From contig NC_069659.1 in assembly GCF_027244095.1 (NCBI RefSeq), positions 151,380,001 through 151,444,000 on the forward strand: a DNA stretch of 64,000 bases, read 5' to 3'. Below are positions 33,617 to 46,400 of the stretch, one piece after another. The position numbers and the translations under genes are program-made. Source of the DNA: Hemicordylus capensis. Its lineage: Eukaryota > Chordata > Lepidosauria > Squamata > Cordylidae. Position 1 is the first letter of the stretch. Every line of letters begins with the position of its first letter. The notes under the pieces were generated by a model that had not been told where the DNA came from, did not search any database, and worked only from the letters and a program-made list of their open reading frames with translations.

Positions 33617-35174
33617 TCAGTTCTTAGTCGTTTTTGATGGGCTTGCACTAGATAGGCTACTTTGAATTTTCCTTTTTGCTGACGTGTGAATATTTTTGGC
33701 TTTTCGGTCAGGTATGAAGGAAGATGACCAAGGAGACTGGAGTTGGTTGTGGAGGTTTTGCAGCTCAGGGGTCACTTTAAAGAGGGAGGACCCAAGTTTT
33801 TGTTCTTCAAATGATTCTCGAGAGTTGTTAAACAAGAAGCTTGGGGAAAGCTCTCTTTGAAATAAGAAACTCTGAGACTTGCTTTCGCTCGTTTCTGAAG
33901 TCCGGCCTGCAAATAGTGGGAAGGGTTCAGTGATGTCTAGCACGGATGGAGAAAGGATAGAAAAAGTAGTAGACTTCCATTCATTCCTCTCTTCTGAATG
34001 ATCACTTGACAGAGGGCATTTTAGAGAATTCTGATCCTTCATATTCTTCTCTTTTTCATTTAAGAGATCAGGACATTGGGTTGACTTGCAAGAGTTATCC
34101 AAGTCAGAAGAGGACTTGGAAGTATAATAGGGGCTCTTGCTGTTGTCTGATTCTGACATCATGGAATCCAGTTCAGAGATTTTATCAAGGTAGGCGGCAT
34201 CCATGGAAGCCTCACTAGATGTTCTGGTGCGGTTCATTTCTGAAGAGCGAACTGAATGTAGTTTTTTAGGCACACTTGGATTGTGCGTTTTATCACTGGA
34301 TTTTGCTGAAGACTCTCCAGAATCACTAGTGACTGTGCTTGGCTCTGAGCCTTCAAAGTCCAAGTTTTCATCATAGCGCGATGGGCATCGGTTCCAAAAC
34401 ACAGGTTTGTCTGCAGTAAAGCAAGCCACCTTGTTTTCAGCACTCTCACAGCTGCTTGCGCTATGTTCTGGAGAGTCTTTGTTGCACTCATCTGATGCAT
34501 CACCAAAATCCTCAAATTCCAGTTTCCGTAGAAAGGTAGGTGGCTTCCTTGTGTCCTCCTCTTTTGCAGCAGCATCATCCTTGTTACTGGGCGTGTTCAG
34601 CTGGAGGCAACTGAGAGACAATGGGGTACATGGGTCTGGAAGGTCATAAAGTTCTTCTTTATATGAAACACAGTCCTCAATTTTATCCCAAGTTTGCTCT
34701 GAACAAGTATCCATATCGCCAGCACTTATATCCAAGAGACCTTCCTGGGAGTCAGTAAAAACATCCCTTCCCGTAGAGCACTGTGCAACAGACTCATCTG
34801 AACAACCTTCGTTGGCTGAATTTAAGCATACATCATTGCTGCTGCCCAAGAGTCCGCTGCCTGTTGGTTGCTCAAGGTCATCTGGCTGATGGCTAGTGCA
34901 CAGACAGTTTTGATCGGTGTGCTCTTCTGGGCTTTTCAACAGCACTCTCTCACCGAGGGCACTTTCACTTTCTTTATCCTCCATTGGAACTGAAGATTCA
35001 CTTTCAGAACTTGCATCTTTCCTCTGCTCAAGCTCCTCTTTCAGCTGTGAAACCTGCAACTCCAGTTCTTCTATGTACGTGTCGCTTCTTTCCAGGGCTT
35101 TTTTAAGGCGGCTCGTTTCACGCTCACACTGCTCTAACTTGGACTGCAGGGCCGCTACAGTAAACCTCCCAAAT
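33617..35174 (-). CDS. OBI1: OBI1 (RNF219) last coding exon, about 518 residues
   Basis: This exon encodes the C-terminal two thirds of the ORC ubiquitin ligase. The first 50 residues (FGRFTVAALQSKLEQ onward) continue the coiled coil. The rest is a long acidic, serine-rich, probably disordered tail. Three blocks match remembered human RNF219: YDLPDPCTPLSLSCLQL, MDAAYLDKISELDSMMSESD and RKIQSSLSSASPSK just before the end. The acceptor TTGCAG ends at 35175, and the first base completes the AAA codon split with exon 5. The stop TGA is at 33619-33617. Known: OBI1 is an E3 ligase at replication origins that ubiquitylates ORC3 and ORC5. Seen: an intact frame. Between the conserved blocks the tail has diverged strongly. 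Confidence 0.97.
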
Positions 35175-36029
35175 CTGCAAGAAACCAATACAAGAATTTA
35201 AAGTCTTAAAATTTTTCTTATATTTATCTATATCTCTATATCAGATGACAACCCACACCTCTGGTAAAGTAGTTTGGGAACAGACAGGCAAGCTTGCAGC
35301 ATGGGCAAGAAAAGTAGCACTGGATTCCTGGTGGAGGGGGTGGGGAGAGAGGTGTGGGACTATGGTTAGGGGGATTACAACTGCTCTCCCTACAGAGGGG
35401 CACAGACAGGCCAACAAGGGAAGAGTCAAGAACGAACACAGATAGGAGTTAGCAACAATCAGGACCATCGCCATCTGCAAGAATGAAGAATGAGGCAGGC
35501 CTCAGACTTGCACTAGAGGCCAATGATTCAGTCTGCAAGATATGCTCAACGCTCAACCATGGGCACTCTGGCAAGTTTTTATTGCAAACCTATTGTCAAG
35601 ACACAAGGAACATTTCCAACAGAAATCACTGATTTGTAGCACCAGTCTGAGGCTGTCCTCCTCCCTTCTTCCTTCCTGCCCCCCAACCAACCCCCCTCAC
35701 ACATTTTCTTCTTCTTCTTGGAAAGTCCAACTGAGTCATAGGGGAACACAGATCTGTCCATCAAGGTTTGGAGCAAACAGGAATTTGGCTCACAGGCCAT
35801 ATTTCAATAGACGTCCAGGCCATTAGGTAGGCATCTTGCATATTTTAGATACTATGCTAAGTGGTTAAACAGAGGCCATGATCCAGCCTAGTGTATGCAG
35901 AATACCTGCATGCAGGGTGACTGGCATGAAGTTCACCAACCCCCTTGGTAAGGACAGGCATCCTTCACTGGGAAGGAGGGATCTGTGTGCACTTCCCAAG
36001 CTTCATCAGTCCTCCGGCTTGGCCTAAAT

Positions 36030-36152
36030 CAGGGGTGTACAACTTCAGTCCTCCAGCTGTTGGACTACATCCTTAGCCATAGTGGCTAATAGTCAAGGAT
36101 GGTGGGAACTACAGTCCAGCATCTGCTGAAGGGTCAGAGCGGCACTGCCCTG
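36030..36152. mobile_element. short hAT MITE with 8-bp target duplication
   Basis: The ends are CAGGGGTGTACAACTTC on the left and GCACTGCCCTG on the right. The 123-bp element is flanked by GCCTAAAT (36022-36029) and GCCTAGAT (36153-36160), a 7 of 8 match. The interior has the GGACTACATCC and GGAACTACAGTCC pair, which folds back. Confidence 0.8.
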
Positions 36153-38446
36153 GCCTAGATGCAAGTCATTTGAATGTGTATCTCTTTGAGCCTTATGCCA
36201 AATCCTGTGCATGTGACAAGATGGACCGTGCTCATGTTTTACCCTTTTGCCCCTCTTTTTTTTTTAATTTTTTTAAAAAAGGACCATGTTAGGAGACAAT
36301 AGAAAACACTGCCATTTTGCTCTAGTTAGAATAAAAACCCCACATTTAGAATACAGGAAGCAGAGAATACTTAAAATAAAAAAAAAAGGACTACGGTACT
36401 GCTGAAAATTAAACCATTAGCAGCACTAAGGCAATAACAAGCAGAAGATTACCCTTCCAGGGGCTGGACCTATCAATTCGACTCAAATATGCATGAAGAA
36501 TTATCCCCTAAAACAATGGCAGAGATTTATGATAACATTTGAACAGCAGTCCACATCTTGAAATATTTACATTCAATCATTTTCTTACAGCACAGCAGCG
36601 TTTTACAATATACATTTCATCCACAATGTCACCTTGTCAAATATAAAAATGCCAATATGAAATTCAGTAATTGTCACCATCCTTTAGAGGTGGTTTTTAA
36701 AAAGACTCATTTGGAGCCTTGCGATTATATTCCTCTCTGATGTATAGCTTTTGCTCAGCCTTCACAGGGTTGGAGCTGTTAAAAAAAAAAGAAAAGAAAA
36801 AGGAAAAAGAACTTCTCTTGCAAAGATGCTCGTTTCCTTGGAACTCTATGCCAAGCATTTCAAAATGCTACAGAAATCTGTGCAGACCAGTGTTGGCAGT
36901 TATGCCAACTCCTAGATTACTTCTTTGTTTTGTATTATCTCCTCTTATGAAATAACAACTTGAGCCTTCCAATTCAGGTATTGAAATTGTTAAGAGTCCT
37001 TCCACATGACCTAGAGACCAGACACTTGACACAACCAGAGTCCAAAATGCCTCAATTCAGGGCTGCACAACTCAAGTGCCCTGGTGGGCCCAAACCAACC
37101 ACAACTTGCGCAGGGACCAAAGTCAATTTTTAGTACATCACTACCATAATTTGGGGTAGAAACACCACGACAGGTACATTTTAAAAAGTTGTTTAAAGGT
37201 GCCTGCGGCAGTTACTCCGGATTCAGCATTTACTTGCAAATGGAGACAAAGGAGGCTGCGAGAAGGAGGCAGCAGTGACTGCAGAAGTAGACAATGGGGC
37301 ACAATGACAATGCTATGGCAAGGCCGGGCTCAGCAGTCTGTTTTAAGGTGGCACGATAGGCCACGGAGGAGGGGTAGAAGAGGAGCACGCTGCGGTAAGA
37401 AGGGGGGCAGTGGTAGCAGCAGTAAACGAGCCTGCTGGCCTTCCCCACAGAGGCGGCGGCGTGGCAGCAGCACAGCAGGGCCCTCCGACTGATGTGAGGC
37501 TCCAAGCTGCGGAGAGGGCCTTGAAGTTCCTCCCCGCTTTTCTTGGTTGTATTTAATTGGTTTAACTGCAGTGTTTACGGCAATGCAGCGTTTCTGGGGA
37601 AAAACAGCCTCCTCAGTGAGGCGCTTATGACGATGCGGTGCTGATGCCCAAAATTCCGGTACATTAAAATTAAAATTATTAGTTACTTGTGGATCTATTC
37701 TCCAGTCAAGGGACCCATAGTTTTAACCAAATATAGTTGCCAGAAAGTAGGTCCTGTCCCTTCTCAGTCAGTGGTCCTGTCCCTTCTCAGTCATCTCTCC
37801 AAGATGACCCAGAGACCAACCTGGCTGCTGCATTCTGGACCAACTGTAGTTTCTGGACTTGATACAAAGGCAGCCCCACATAGAGCACATTGTAGTAATC
37901 TAGTTTGGAGGTTACCAGCATATGTACCACGGTTCTGAGGTCATTTTTCTCAAGAAATGGGCACAGCTGGCGTATCAGCCAAAGTTGATAGAAGCCACTT
38001 CCCTAGGAAATCATCTGCCCCCCCACTCCCCGCCATTTTTATTCTTGCACCACCTCTCACAGTGCCTGTACCTCTTATGTTCCTAATGGCGATGTTGTTC
38101 AGGCGGCACTGGACAGATGCTCAGATATGGAACATCTCTGGCCCTCCCACCCATTGAGTTCCTATTCTTTAAGCAACACAAAAAACTTAGTAGGGAACAC
38201 GGGAGCAAATAAAGTTGCTTGAACCACTGGGCCAACTAGCTCTCTTTGTCCACTAAGGTGCGACAGCAACACTTCCCCCTGCTGACCATTCCCCAATACA
38301 GAGTATTTTGAGTACAGTTGCTGAAATGCACCCGCTTGCGGTTACTTTTACCACACCCAAGCTCAACCTTCTGCTATATGCCTTAGTGTGCCGGGGACCA
38401 CAGAAAGGCACAAATGGATCTCCAGCTTCACTTAACATTCCGATAC

Positions 38447-38612
38447 AGGAACACAGGAAGCTGACTTGGTCTAGCTAGCTCACAATTGCCTATATTGTCT
38501 GGCATCAGCTCACCACTGTTTCAGATAGGAAGAGTTCTCAGCCCCACTTGGAGATGCCAGGGATCAAACCTGGGAGCTTCTGCATGCCCCCTCTGCAACA
38601 CAGGCCACTGCA
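38447..38612 (-). mobile_element. tRNA-headed SINE with CR1-like tail, diverged
   Basis: Reverse-oriented. The tail AGGAACACAGGAAGCTGAC begins it, and a B-box-like complement (GGGATCAAACCTGGGAGC) lies near 38560. It is similar to the SINE at 22762. Confidence 0.6.
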
Positions 38613-39044
38613 ATTTCAACACACACCTGTAACAGGTCTCCATCAGGTTCCTTATGAAGAGTTATCAATTTTTTCCATTTTACAGACAGATTTCACAAGT
38701 TACAGCAAGCCAAACACCTGAATGTAGTGCAGCTTTTGAGCCTCTGTTTTGGAACACCAAAGGAGGAAATAGAATCCCTTCCACTAGCAGCCAGAAAGCT
38801 GGAATCAAGTGTTCCCTTTAAGGCATGTACACATACATGCGCTCACACTTCTTTGATGTCTGCTCAGTTAATTTCAGATCCCATTCAGGTTGAATCAAGA
38901 AGGCCCCATTCTGAATGTATGTGTGCAAACCGTGCCTTGATACTGCTTGAACAAAAGTTATTCCGCACACAGATGAAAAGAATTAGAGAGAACACTGATG
39001 CATGTCCCCTCCCTTTTAAAAAAAGAGAGCAAATTTCAGAGGAA

Positions 39045-39190
39045 TATGAATATTTATATACTGTTTTTCAACAAGTGGTTTACATAGATATAAGATCGAT
39101 CAATCAATCAAATGGCTCCCTGTCCCCTAAGGGCTCACAATTGAAAAAAGGAACATAAGAGAGACACTAGCCACAGCCACTGTTGGGGTG
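39045..39190 (-). mobile_element. L2-type 3' region fragment
   Basis: AAATGGCTCCCTGTCCCCTA, AGGGCTCACAATTGAAAA and AACATAAGAGAGACACTAGC form the reverse of the 3' region seen at 53160-53275. Confidence 0.6.
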
Positions 39191-39254
39191 TTGTGCTGTG
39201 TTGGGTCGTTTCAGAGGAAGCTAGCACAACTTTCCTATTTTCCAAAGGACAAAG

Positions 39255-39400
39255 AGCAGCTGGACTGTGATATCAGAGGGTAAATCCCACCTCCAGGGCC
39301 AACTCACAGGGTGGCCCTGGGCAAGTCACTTCATCTCCAGGACCCATCCATGCTGCCCACCTCACAAGAATGTTGAGAAGATGAACATAATGAAGATGAA
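39255..39400. repeat. MIR-like ancient SINE fragment
   Basis: CCTGGGCAAGTCACTTCATC, CTGCCCACCTCACAAGAATG and TTGAGAAGATGAACATAATG are typical of a MIR core and 3' half. Confidence 0.5.
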
Positions 39401-40660
39401 GATGTATTTATGCACTACAGGAGGAGGATTAAAAATAGGAAGAACCACCAGGCATGATGGTCTGTTCAAAGGTTGTAGTTAAAGAATCAATTGCAGTTAC
39501 CATGGAAGAGAGACCTGCCTATGCAAAAATATGCAGAAATTTAGCACTTTAGTTCACTTATATGCAGATCTAGCAAAAATGGTCAATGGAAGAAATGTGT
39601 AATATGTTTTTTTAATGCAGCGTTCATTAGTCGCAAGCTCTAATCTGCTTACCAAGAGAAAGTGGTGTACTCTCAAAGTGCAGCTTTGCTTAACAAGTGT
39701 CTCCAGCTGAAAATGAAGTACATTCTCCAAAGCCCGACAGAGGAGCCATAACTTAGTGACCATAAAGGGACACTGACTAGCAGAGCAGATTTAGATAGCG
39801 ATGTACACTATACACTAGTCTGCCCCCAGAGGCCTCCAGTAAGTTAGCAAAGAAGTTTCATCACCTCGGACCCTACTTTGTGGTTCTCACAGGGCCACCA
39901 CCTCTGGGACCTGTAGGAGGAGCTGACTGTCAATGTTCAAGGAAATGCACATGAGTACTGGTGCCAGGACCCATGCCAACCGCCAAAGGCTCTATCCCTC
40001 GCTCACAGCAGTTCTCAAATCCATTCATACGAGGCTTGTGATGTGGGGTAAAGGAATCACACAGTTGGGGGACCAAGTTACATTGTTGCTTTCCCCATCA
40101 CCATCTCCCCCTCGGTAGCCTCAGAGATAATCACATGGGGAGGGACTGTATCATTGACCCTGCTTGTGCAATTACCAGGAGGAGCATGCAAAGCAGTTAC
40201 ACGGAAGTTCCTCTGCCACAACCCGGAGAACATACAAACTGAATCTAAACCAGCAGGTACAAACCCCCAAACAAGTGGGCTTCACAACAGCACAGCACTA
40301 TTCTTACCAATTCCTTAAGTTGCAACAAGAGTCAAGACACTCTCCTCCATCCCCAAGTCATCTTGCCTTGACTTCACTGTTGAATACTTATTGTACCTCC
40401 ATGAGTGCTGGAGAAAGGGGCTGTTACAACTAACAAGCAGTGGAGGAGATGAGAGGCAGACGTGTAACACTCGCTGTGGTCATGCCTCATTTTAACCAAC
40501 TACTGTATTTTAAGATCAATAAGGTACGACACAATGATCAGGAGCCAGCTTTAGGAGTACTGGGGTTAGGCTATACATGAGTGATGCAAGGCCTAAAGTC
40601 TAAATCAGTAAGAAGGGATGTGGAGGGCAAACCTTATAGTAAAGAGGATATATTGTTGTG

Positions 40661-41165
40661 CAGGCATACCTCATTATTCACAGGGGTTCCGTTCTTTGCC
40701 TACAACTGTGAGTAACAAAACAGCGAACAAGTCATTGCTACTAGGGAACTGGGGGGTTAGGTTCCTGGAAGGTTGAGAATTGTAGGGGAAGTGGCCCAAA
40801 AAAGTTTAAAAGGGTGTAATAGTACCCTACTGTGCTTTGCGGGCCTCCAGCTATCCAGCAATGCCCCAAAGAAATCTAAATTCTTCTATTTTCTGCAATT
40901 TCCCCTAAATTCCTACAATTTTTCCACAGAAAAAAGCAAAACAAAAAAACACAAGCCTAAATGAGCCACAAAATGGCTCCTTTTTACAAAATAGCAGCTG
41001 GAAATTACCTCCAACATCATTTCCAGCTGTCTCCCAACTGTGGATATGCAAAATTAACCTTTTTTGCCAGTTTCCCCCCACGTATGCTGAGGTCAGGTGT
41101 CAATAACACAACTGCAGATACACAAAACTGCCAATGACTAATCCATGTATAGCGAGGTCTGCTTG
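40661..41165. mobile_element. Tigger-like (Tc1/mariner) non-autonomous element
   Basis: The ends are imperfect inverted repeats: CAGGCATACCTCATTATTCA on the left, and on the right, read in reverse, CAAGCAGACCTCGCTATACA. A TA follows the right end; the left flank is TG, possibly a decayed TA. The 505-bp interior has no transposase frame. The terminal motif is that of the pogo/Tigger group as I remember it. Confidence 0.7.
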
Positions 41166-42041
41166 TACTGGAAAACAGTTATGGTCCTTACATATAGCAG
41201 TGCGATGCAAGGCTAATGACTCATGCAGATACTCATCACATGACTTTCCCTCCATAGTTATGACTTGTGTTTTACTAATCCAATTGCAGCCCATCACCCA
41301 TATATGGGCCTGGTTCAGTGAATCATTCCAATCTAGGTGTAATGTGGGTTACCAACACTAGTGCGACTGTGTGACCTCACACCAAGGCAGGAATCTTGGA
41401 TTCATCTCAGGCCATAAGCCACCTTGGTGTGGGTTCACCCAATCATGCCAATATTGGTAACCCACATTAAACCTAGATTCAAACAACTGTGTGAACCACG
41501 CCATGCTGTGCCACTAGGGGCTTGAAATGCCTCCAGTTTTCACAGTACTAGGCAGAAGCAAGAACAGGGGGTGTATTACGCCTCTGATGGACCACTATTC
41601 ATGACCAGTGGGCTGTGCTCAGCTTGGCTGGATGTATATTGTGCAGGCCTGCTCTATACAAAGCTAGGAAACCTGGATCAAGTTGCATTGTTCTGGAATA
41701 TCCTAGATCGGGTATGTATAGCAGCTAGTGGCAATTTTGCCTTTATTAGAATATAGTGACAACATGCAACTCTTTTTTGCAGGGAAGGAAAAGTAGGGAC
41801 ACAAAAGCAATCAGTGTTCTGCATTTTACAAAAGGATTTTACACATATGATTTAATCTCCCTAATGGTACTCCAACGATGATGTCCAAGTCTATAGAAAT
41901 GGACGAGTCATTCAGAATTTGTATTTGCACACAGAGACAAAAGCCACCACCAGTTATATCACTTCAACTTCAGTTATGGCCCTCCAAGAGTTAACTATGG
42001 TCAATGAATAATGCAGGACAGGTTTTAAAATATTTACATAC

Positions 42042-42130
42042 TTCTGGGGCGATCGACTTCCAACCTCAGCCTTGAGCCGCAAGTTCTCCCTCACAAGGCC
42101 ACTGTTTTCAAGCCTCAGCTTCTTATTTAC
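42042..42130 (-). CDS. OBI1: OBI1 coding exon 5
   Basis: This 89-bp exon encodes VNKKLRLENSGLVRENLRL and then KAEVGSRSPQ plus two bases of a lysine codon. It is part of the central coiled coil and matches remembered human OBI1 (ANKKLKLENGGLVRENLRLK). The acceptor is CATATAG at 42137-42131. The donor GTATGT follows 42042. The split codon is completed by exon 6 (K-FGRF). Confidence 0.95.
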
Positions 42131-44215
42131 CTATATGGAAAGAGAGGATTAAGCATACAGCAGGCAGAGAACGGGCTTACAAAATTTATGACACACTATT
42201 TGTTTGGAGATTTTAAGAAGGGGCCATATTTAAAGTAGCAACAGTTAACCCAGGCTGCCCCCCTCCTCACCTCGACAGGGACACCACTTAAAAATTACCC
42301 TGGGAAATGGCTTGCAAAAACTGAATAGAGAACAGACATTTTTAATTTATATTCCCAAAATATGCCGCAAGGCGCCTATCGAGGGAAATAAACAGAGCCA
42401 TGTTAGTTCATTCCAACAGTCATTAAGGGGATGTACTAATGGCAATTCCATGTTCCCCCCGCCTCCTCCACATGACTAAATACTTTAAATGCATTAACAT
42501 TACAATGTGCAGGTATCAGCAAAATGAATGTTGAACAGCATCCTCACTCTCCCAAGCAAAGTAAGATTATCCAGTGGTGTTTCGTTTTTTAAAAAGAAAC
42601 ATACGCGATGGAGTAAATCCATGACGACAACTTATTTGCCATCTCTCTTCAGGTACCATTTCCAGAACGCTGCAGTTAAGAAGTCTCTTGATTTACAGCC
42701 CCTCCATCTCCCCGAATAGAATCAATGTCATCTTCTCAGTTATGAGAAGAGTCTTACGATTCTTAGGAACTCCAGAGACCTACTAGGCTGCTTATGGTCA
42801 GGTTTCTTTGCTTAGGAAGAGGATGCCTTGCCTGTCCCAGATACCATTTTCAGCCTGAGAACGTTCAGTATTATGTGCCTGTTTGACATGAAATGTCAAC
42901 ATGAAATGTTTATGGCCAACTTTGCCTCAATATACTATCAAATGACCTGATCAAACAAGGAAGCCAAACAAGGAAACCAGGAGGAAGTAGGCTTCTGTGT
43001 CCTTCAGTGGACCTACATTGACAGCTACACTGTGCCACTTATTTGGGACTCACCAAACCTACTTGAGGCCAAATGGGGAAGTGTACCAATAGAGACGTGT
43101 GCCCACATCTGGAACACCTAGTTTGTGCACATGAAGAGCACTGACTCAGGACCACTGAGCAAAAGTGCAAGGGGTGGGGGAAGAAGGGCAAACATTTCTT
43201 TTTATATCCTCTGGGATTAGACCATTTGAAAGACCCTAGAAGTCTATAGGAAAGAGTAACGTTACATTAGAAGCGACCAATCAAAAAGCTTATTGGCTAA
43301 CAATTAAATGTAAATAAATCAGCAGGTTTTCCTGTTTCAACATCCCTTTTAAATCAAGGCTATTAGACTAATACAGCAGGCAGGGTCTGCTTTTGTTTGA
43401 AGCCTTTGTGCAACACCTGAAAGGTTTTAGGTGCTTTATAAACAATATAAGTATCAAACTTCTACAAAGATGGCTCTTACTGTTCGAAGGAAAGGCCACC
43501 TCTGAAAGACTAGTTTTCATTCCCTAGTAAAGAAGCATCAGAATCAAAGTAGCCCAAACACACATATATGGGCAACTCATTCTTACTTCATGAAATTAAA
43601 ACTGGCTCTCATCATCTCTTAAATCCTGGAGCTCATAACTACTTTTTTCTTTTCTTTTTCTTTTAGAGGGGTGACTTTAACAAGTCCCAAAAGGGCATTT
43701 AACACACATTTTCAATTTTGGTCTAGTGCCTTTCTTCATCTTTCAGTTGAATAAAATTGTACCTGCCCATACAGTTAAGAGTTGCAGAGTCATCCATGTA
43801 TTGGCCTATCTACTGTACAGAGCAAGAGACCATTTAAGCAAATCAACAAATTCATATGGTTAAACTTTTCCTGGACCATACCACTTCAAGCTAAGGGGAT
43901 AAGTGGCCTAACTAAATGCTCACCAAAGCACACTCCATGCACACAAACACAAATTGTGAGGGAGAAGGCTAGAATGGATACCCTCTAATATGCTAGTTTT
44001 CTATGTTCAGGGAGTTTCTCTTCCCAGTGGGAAGCGTTCAAATATGCCAGTCACTAAATGTAACTGAAAGTGTTACAATCCTGTAAGTTTTACTACTTCA
44101 ACTAGCCAAGTTTATAAACTGGCCCTAGGTATTAAAAGACCTAGGAGATACTGGGAGCGGCTTTTGCTTAAATGCAATTAGCTCTATCTATTTTAAGTTA
44201 CTAAGACACATAGAC

Positions 44216-44674
44216 TAAGGATGTGCATGAAACTGATTTTGTGTTGTGTTTAAAGCTCAAATATAAGCAGAGATGGTGGAAACATTTTGTCAAAACAGTG
44301 GTAGAACCAGTTGTTTCGACGGAACGAAACTTAACAAGTTTCAAGAGTTTCGGCCATAGGGAACAATGGGGAAACTGGAAACACCTCCCAGGGATACCAA
44401 ATTGGGTTGGGTGGTAGGGCATGATGGGTGCTACCTACCCACAAAAGAAATGTGCAAGCAGGTGATTTTTAACCTTTAGGAACCATAAGATTGGAACAAG
44501 TGCTAGAAAACCAGCCAGCAAGGGAAAAACAGGCCTATAAAATGGCGCTCAACACATTTTGAGTAGAAATGGGATTGTTTGGTTCTGAGCTTGAAACAGG
44601 CCCTTTATTTAAAGGGTGTTTTGTTTCAAGCTCGAAACGGCTCGCTGTGTGTCAAAATGCTTCACACATCCCTA
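44216..44674. mobile_element. non-autonomous DNA transposon, 14-bp inverted ends
   Basis: The ends are TAAGGATGTGCATGA on the left and TTCACACATCCCTA on the right. Both carry internal GTTTCRAGCTC and TTTGAGTAGAA-like blocks near the right end. The 459-bp interior contains no transposase. It fits a hAT-like MITE, but no clear target duplication was identified. Confidence 0.55.
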
Positions 44675-45291
44675 AAGAAGACCTTGTTTCAGAAAGCCAC
44701 AGAAGACACAATTGGTTAAGAACAGAAAGCAGAAGTGCAAAACCTCTCTCAGCCAATTGGACAATGCTTGCAAATCAGGATGCCAATCAGATTCCTTTCA
44801 AGCTTCCAATATATGAAGTGCATCTGGCCATCAATAATGAAAAGAACCACCAGTAAAACAGAACTAGTAAAATAGAAGTGGATTGGCAGACAGTGAACAA
44901 AACAAGCAATCCGTGATACACCAATGGTTTGCTTTAGGGTTAAAAGTTGTGAAAAGAAAAGAAGACTTGATCAAATATTAGTCAGGTGTTTTTTAAAATA
45001 AGCCTGACAGAGAATTATGCCAACTCCTGCATTCTAGAAGACTCCAGAATCAATTCCCTTCTAGACGCTCTCCAGTGACCATGCTGGATCATATGGAGGC
45101 CCCTCTTCCTCATGCTAAATGTAATGGACACTGTGGTAGTCCTCACTTCAAGGGACCCATTACCTGTGCTATTGTGATGGCTACTGGTCACCATTTGCTT
45201 CTTCCAGAGAACTACTGTTTACGTTACTATTCTTGTTGAGAGATGTCTGCTGCTAGAGTACATTGGCAGTAGGGACTACTTCAGCCAGAGG

Positions 45292-45425
45292 CAGCGGCGG
45301 GCAACCCTAGCTCTCCAGCTGCCGTTGAACAACCACTCCCACCATCCCCAGGCACAAAACTGTGGCTGAGGATGATGTGAGTTGCAGTTCATCAATAGCT
45401 GGAGAGCCAAGGTTGCTTATCTCTG
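45292..45425. mobile_element. hAT-like MITE
   Basis: CAGCGGCGGGCAACCCTAG on the left and AAGGTTGCTTATCTCTG on the right are imperfect inverted repeats, with CTCTCCAGCTGCCG and TAGCTGGAGAG folding inside. The target duplication is ambiguous. Confidence 0.55.
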
Positions 45426-45828
45426 GCTTGGGCCAGAAGCTCTGTTGAAAGTGAGCTGCAGGGCAGGGGTTACCTGCTCTTAAGTGAGGTAGGCAGGTGC
45501 AGGGGCGTGTGTATGCATGATACATATGCATGTACAGTGATCCTGACCCTTTTGCAGCTGAAGGGCACCCCTCCCTCCTGCTCTTACTGTCACATGACTC
45601 CCACAGTGCAATAAAGGAGAGAGGCTGCCACATATACAGATGTTCTCTACTTCACCAAGTAGTTGACTGCAGTCAAACAACAGGCAGGCAACTGACCGTT
45701 GGCCCAACCTTATTTGGCTTCCTTATGTATCTATGAATTACTCAAGCAGTCACACAGCCTTTTGCCCTTGTGTGTCCAACAGGAAATGTTTAGACTGCTG
45801 CCCAATTAAGTTAGCAAGCATTCCTTAC

Positions 45829-46080
45829 CTCCATTAATTTGTCCATGTCATCTTTCACTTTTTCATACATATCATTAGCTGCCTGAAGCTTCTGGGTCCA
45901 CGTTGCCAGAGACTCAGGAGGATCAGCTTTGTGCTCGTCATCCGACAGCCGAGGACTTTCCCGGTTTTTGTCCGACATTTCCAGAGTTACAGGATGGAGA
46001 ACAGATTTTAGTTGGGACTCCAAACTGAGGTTTTTCTCTTTGAGCTCATCCAACTCTTTCTGCAGAGATTCTATTTCATC
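45829..46080 (-). CDS. OBI1: OBI1 coding exon 4
   Basis: This 252-bp exon (84 codons, phase 0 at both ends) encodes DEIESLQKELDELKEKNLSL onward to NDMYEKVKDDMDKLME. It is the main coiled-coil segment. Heptad-like E/K/L spacing is seen at both ends with an acidic, less ordered middle (RLSDDEHKADPPES). It matches remembered human OBI1 (DEIDCLQKEVEELKSKNLSL). The acceptor is GCCAAAG ending at 46081; the donor GTAAGG follows 45829. A further in-frame ATG just upstream is intronic. Confidence 0.96.
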
Positions 46081-46261
46081 CTTTGGCATTCAACAATCCC
46101 ATCAGCAGCCGCATAGGAATTGAGGGGCAAAGGAAGGGGACACACATAAACACAAAAAGCGCAAGTTAAGCTAGAAAATGGGATTAGAGTGTTTAATTCT
46201 CATGAGGCATTTGTAGAAAGACCATGATGTAAGCTAGGGAAAATGGCCTAGCTCTGTACAA

Positions 46262-46400
46262 GATGACTTTGTCAAGACAAGAGCTGCCCTGCTGGATCAG
46301 ACCAAATGTCCATCTTGTATTCTTATTTCCAGCAGTGGTCAGCCAGATCTGACCCAGGTTAAGAGCTGAAAGTTGCACTTTGATATACAAGACCATTCCA
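46262..46400 (-). mobile_element. CR1 LINE 3' fragment, diverged
   Basis: AGAGCTGCCCTGCTGGATCA and CAGACCAAATGTCCATC match the reversed CR1 3' end of 58815-58860. The remainder is strongly diverged. Confidence 0.55.

Larger units (their letters stand above)
35175..42041 (-). other. OBI1: OBI1 intron 5
   Basis: This 6.9-kb intron runs from donor GTATGT (42041 down) to the acceptor at 35176-35175. Contents: a hAT MITE (36030-36152), a GC-rich unclassified segment (37190-37510) preceded by a hAT-like end (CAGGGCTGCACAACTC near 37059), a diverged LINE-like segment (about 37740-37990), a SINE (38447-38612), an L2 3' end (39045-39190), a MIR-like piece (39255-39400) and a Tigger-like element (40661-41165). 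No additional exon is evident. Confidence 0.85.
42131..45828 (-). other. OBI1: OBI1 intron 4
   Basis: This 3.7-kb intron runs from donor GTAAGG (45828 down) to acceptor ATATAG. It contains a DNA transposon (44216-44674) and a hAT-like MITE (45292-45425). The rest looks single-copy. Confidence 0.85.

Noticed and set aside
37199-37505. GC-rich open frames inside OBI1 intron 5
   Set aside because: They have no similarity to OBI1 or to any family I know. The segment follows a hAT-like end and is more likely part of a DNA element.
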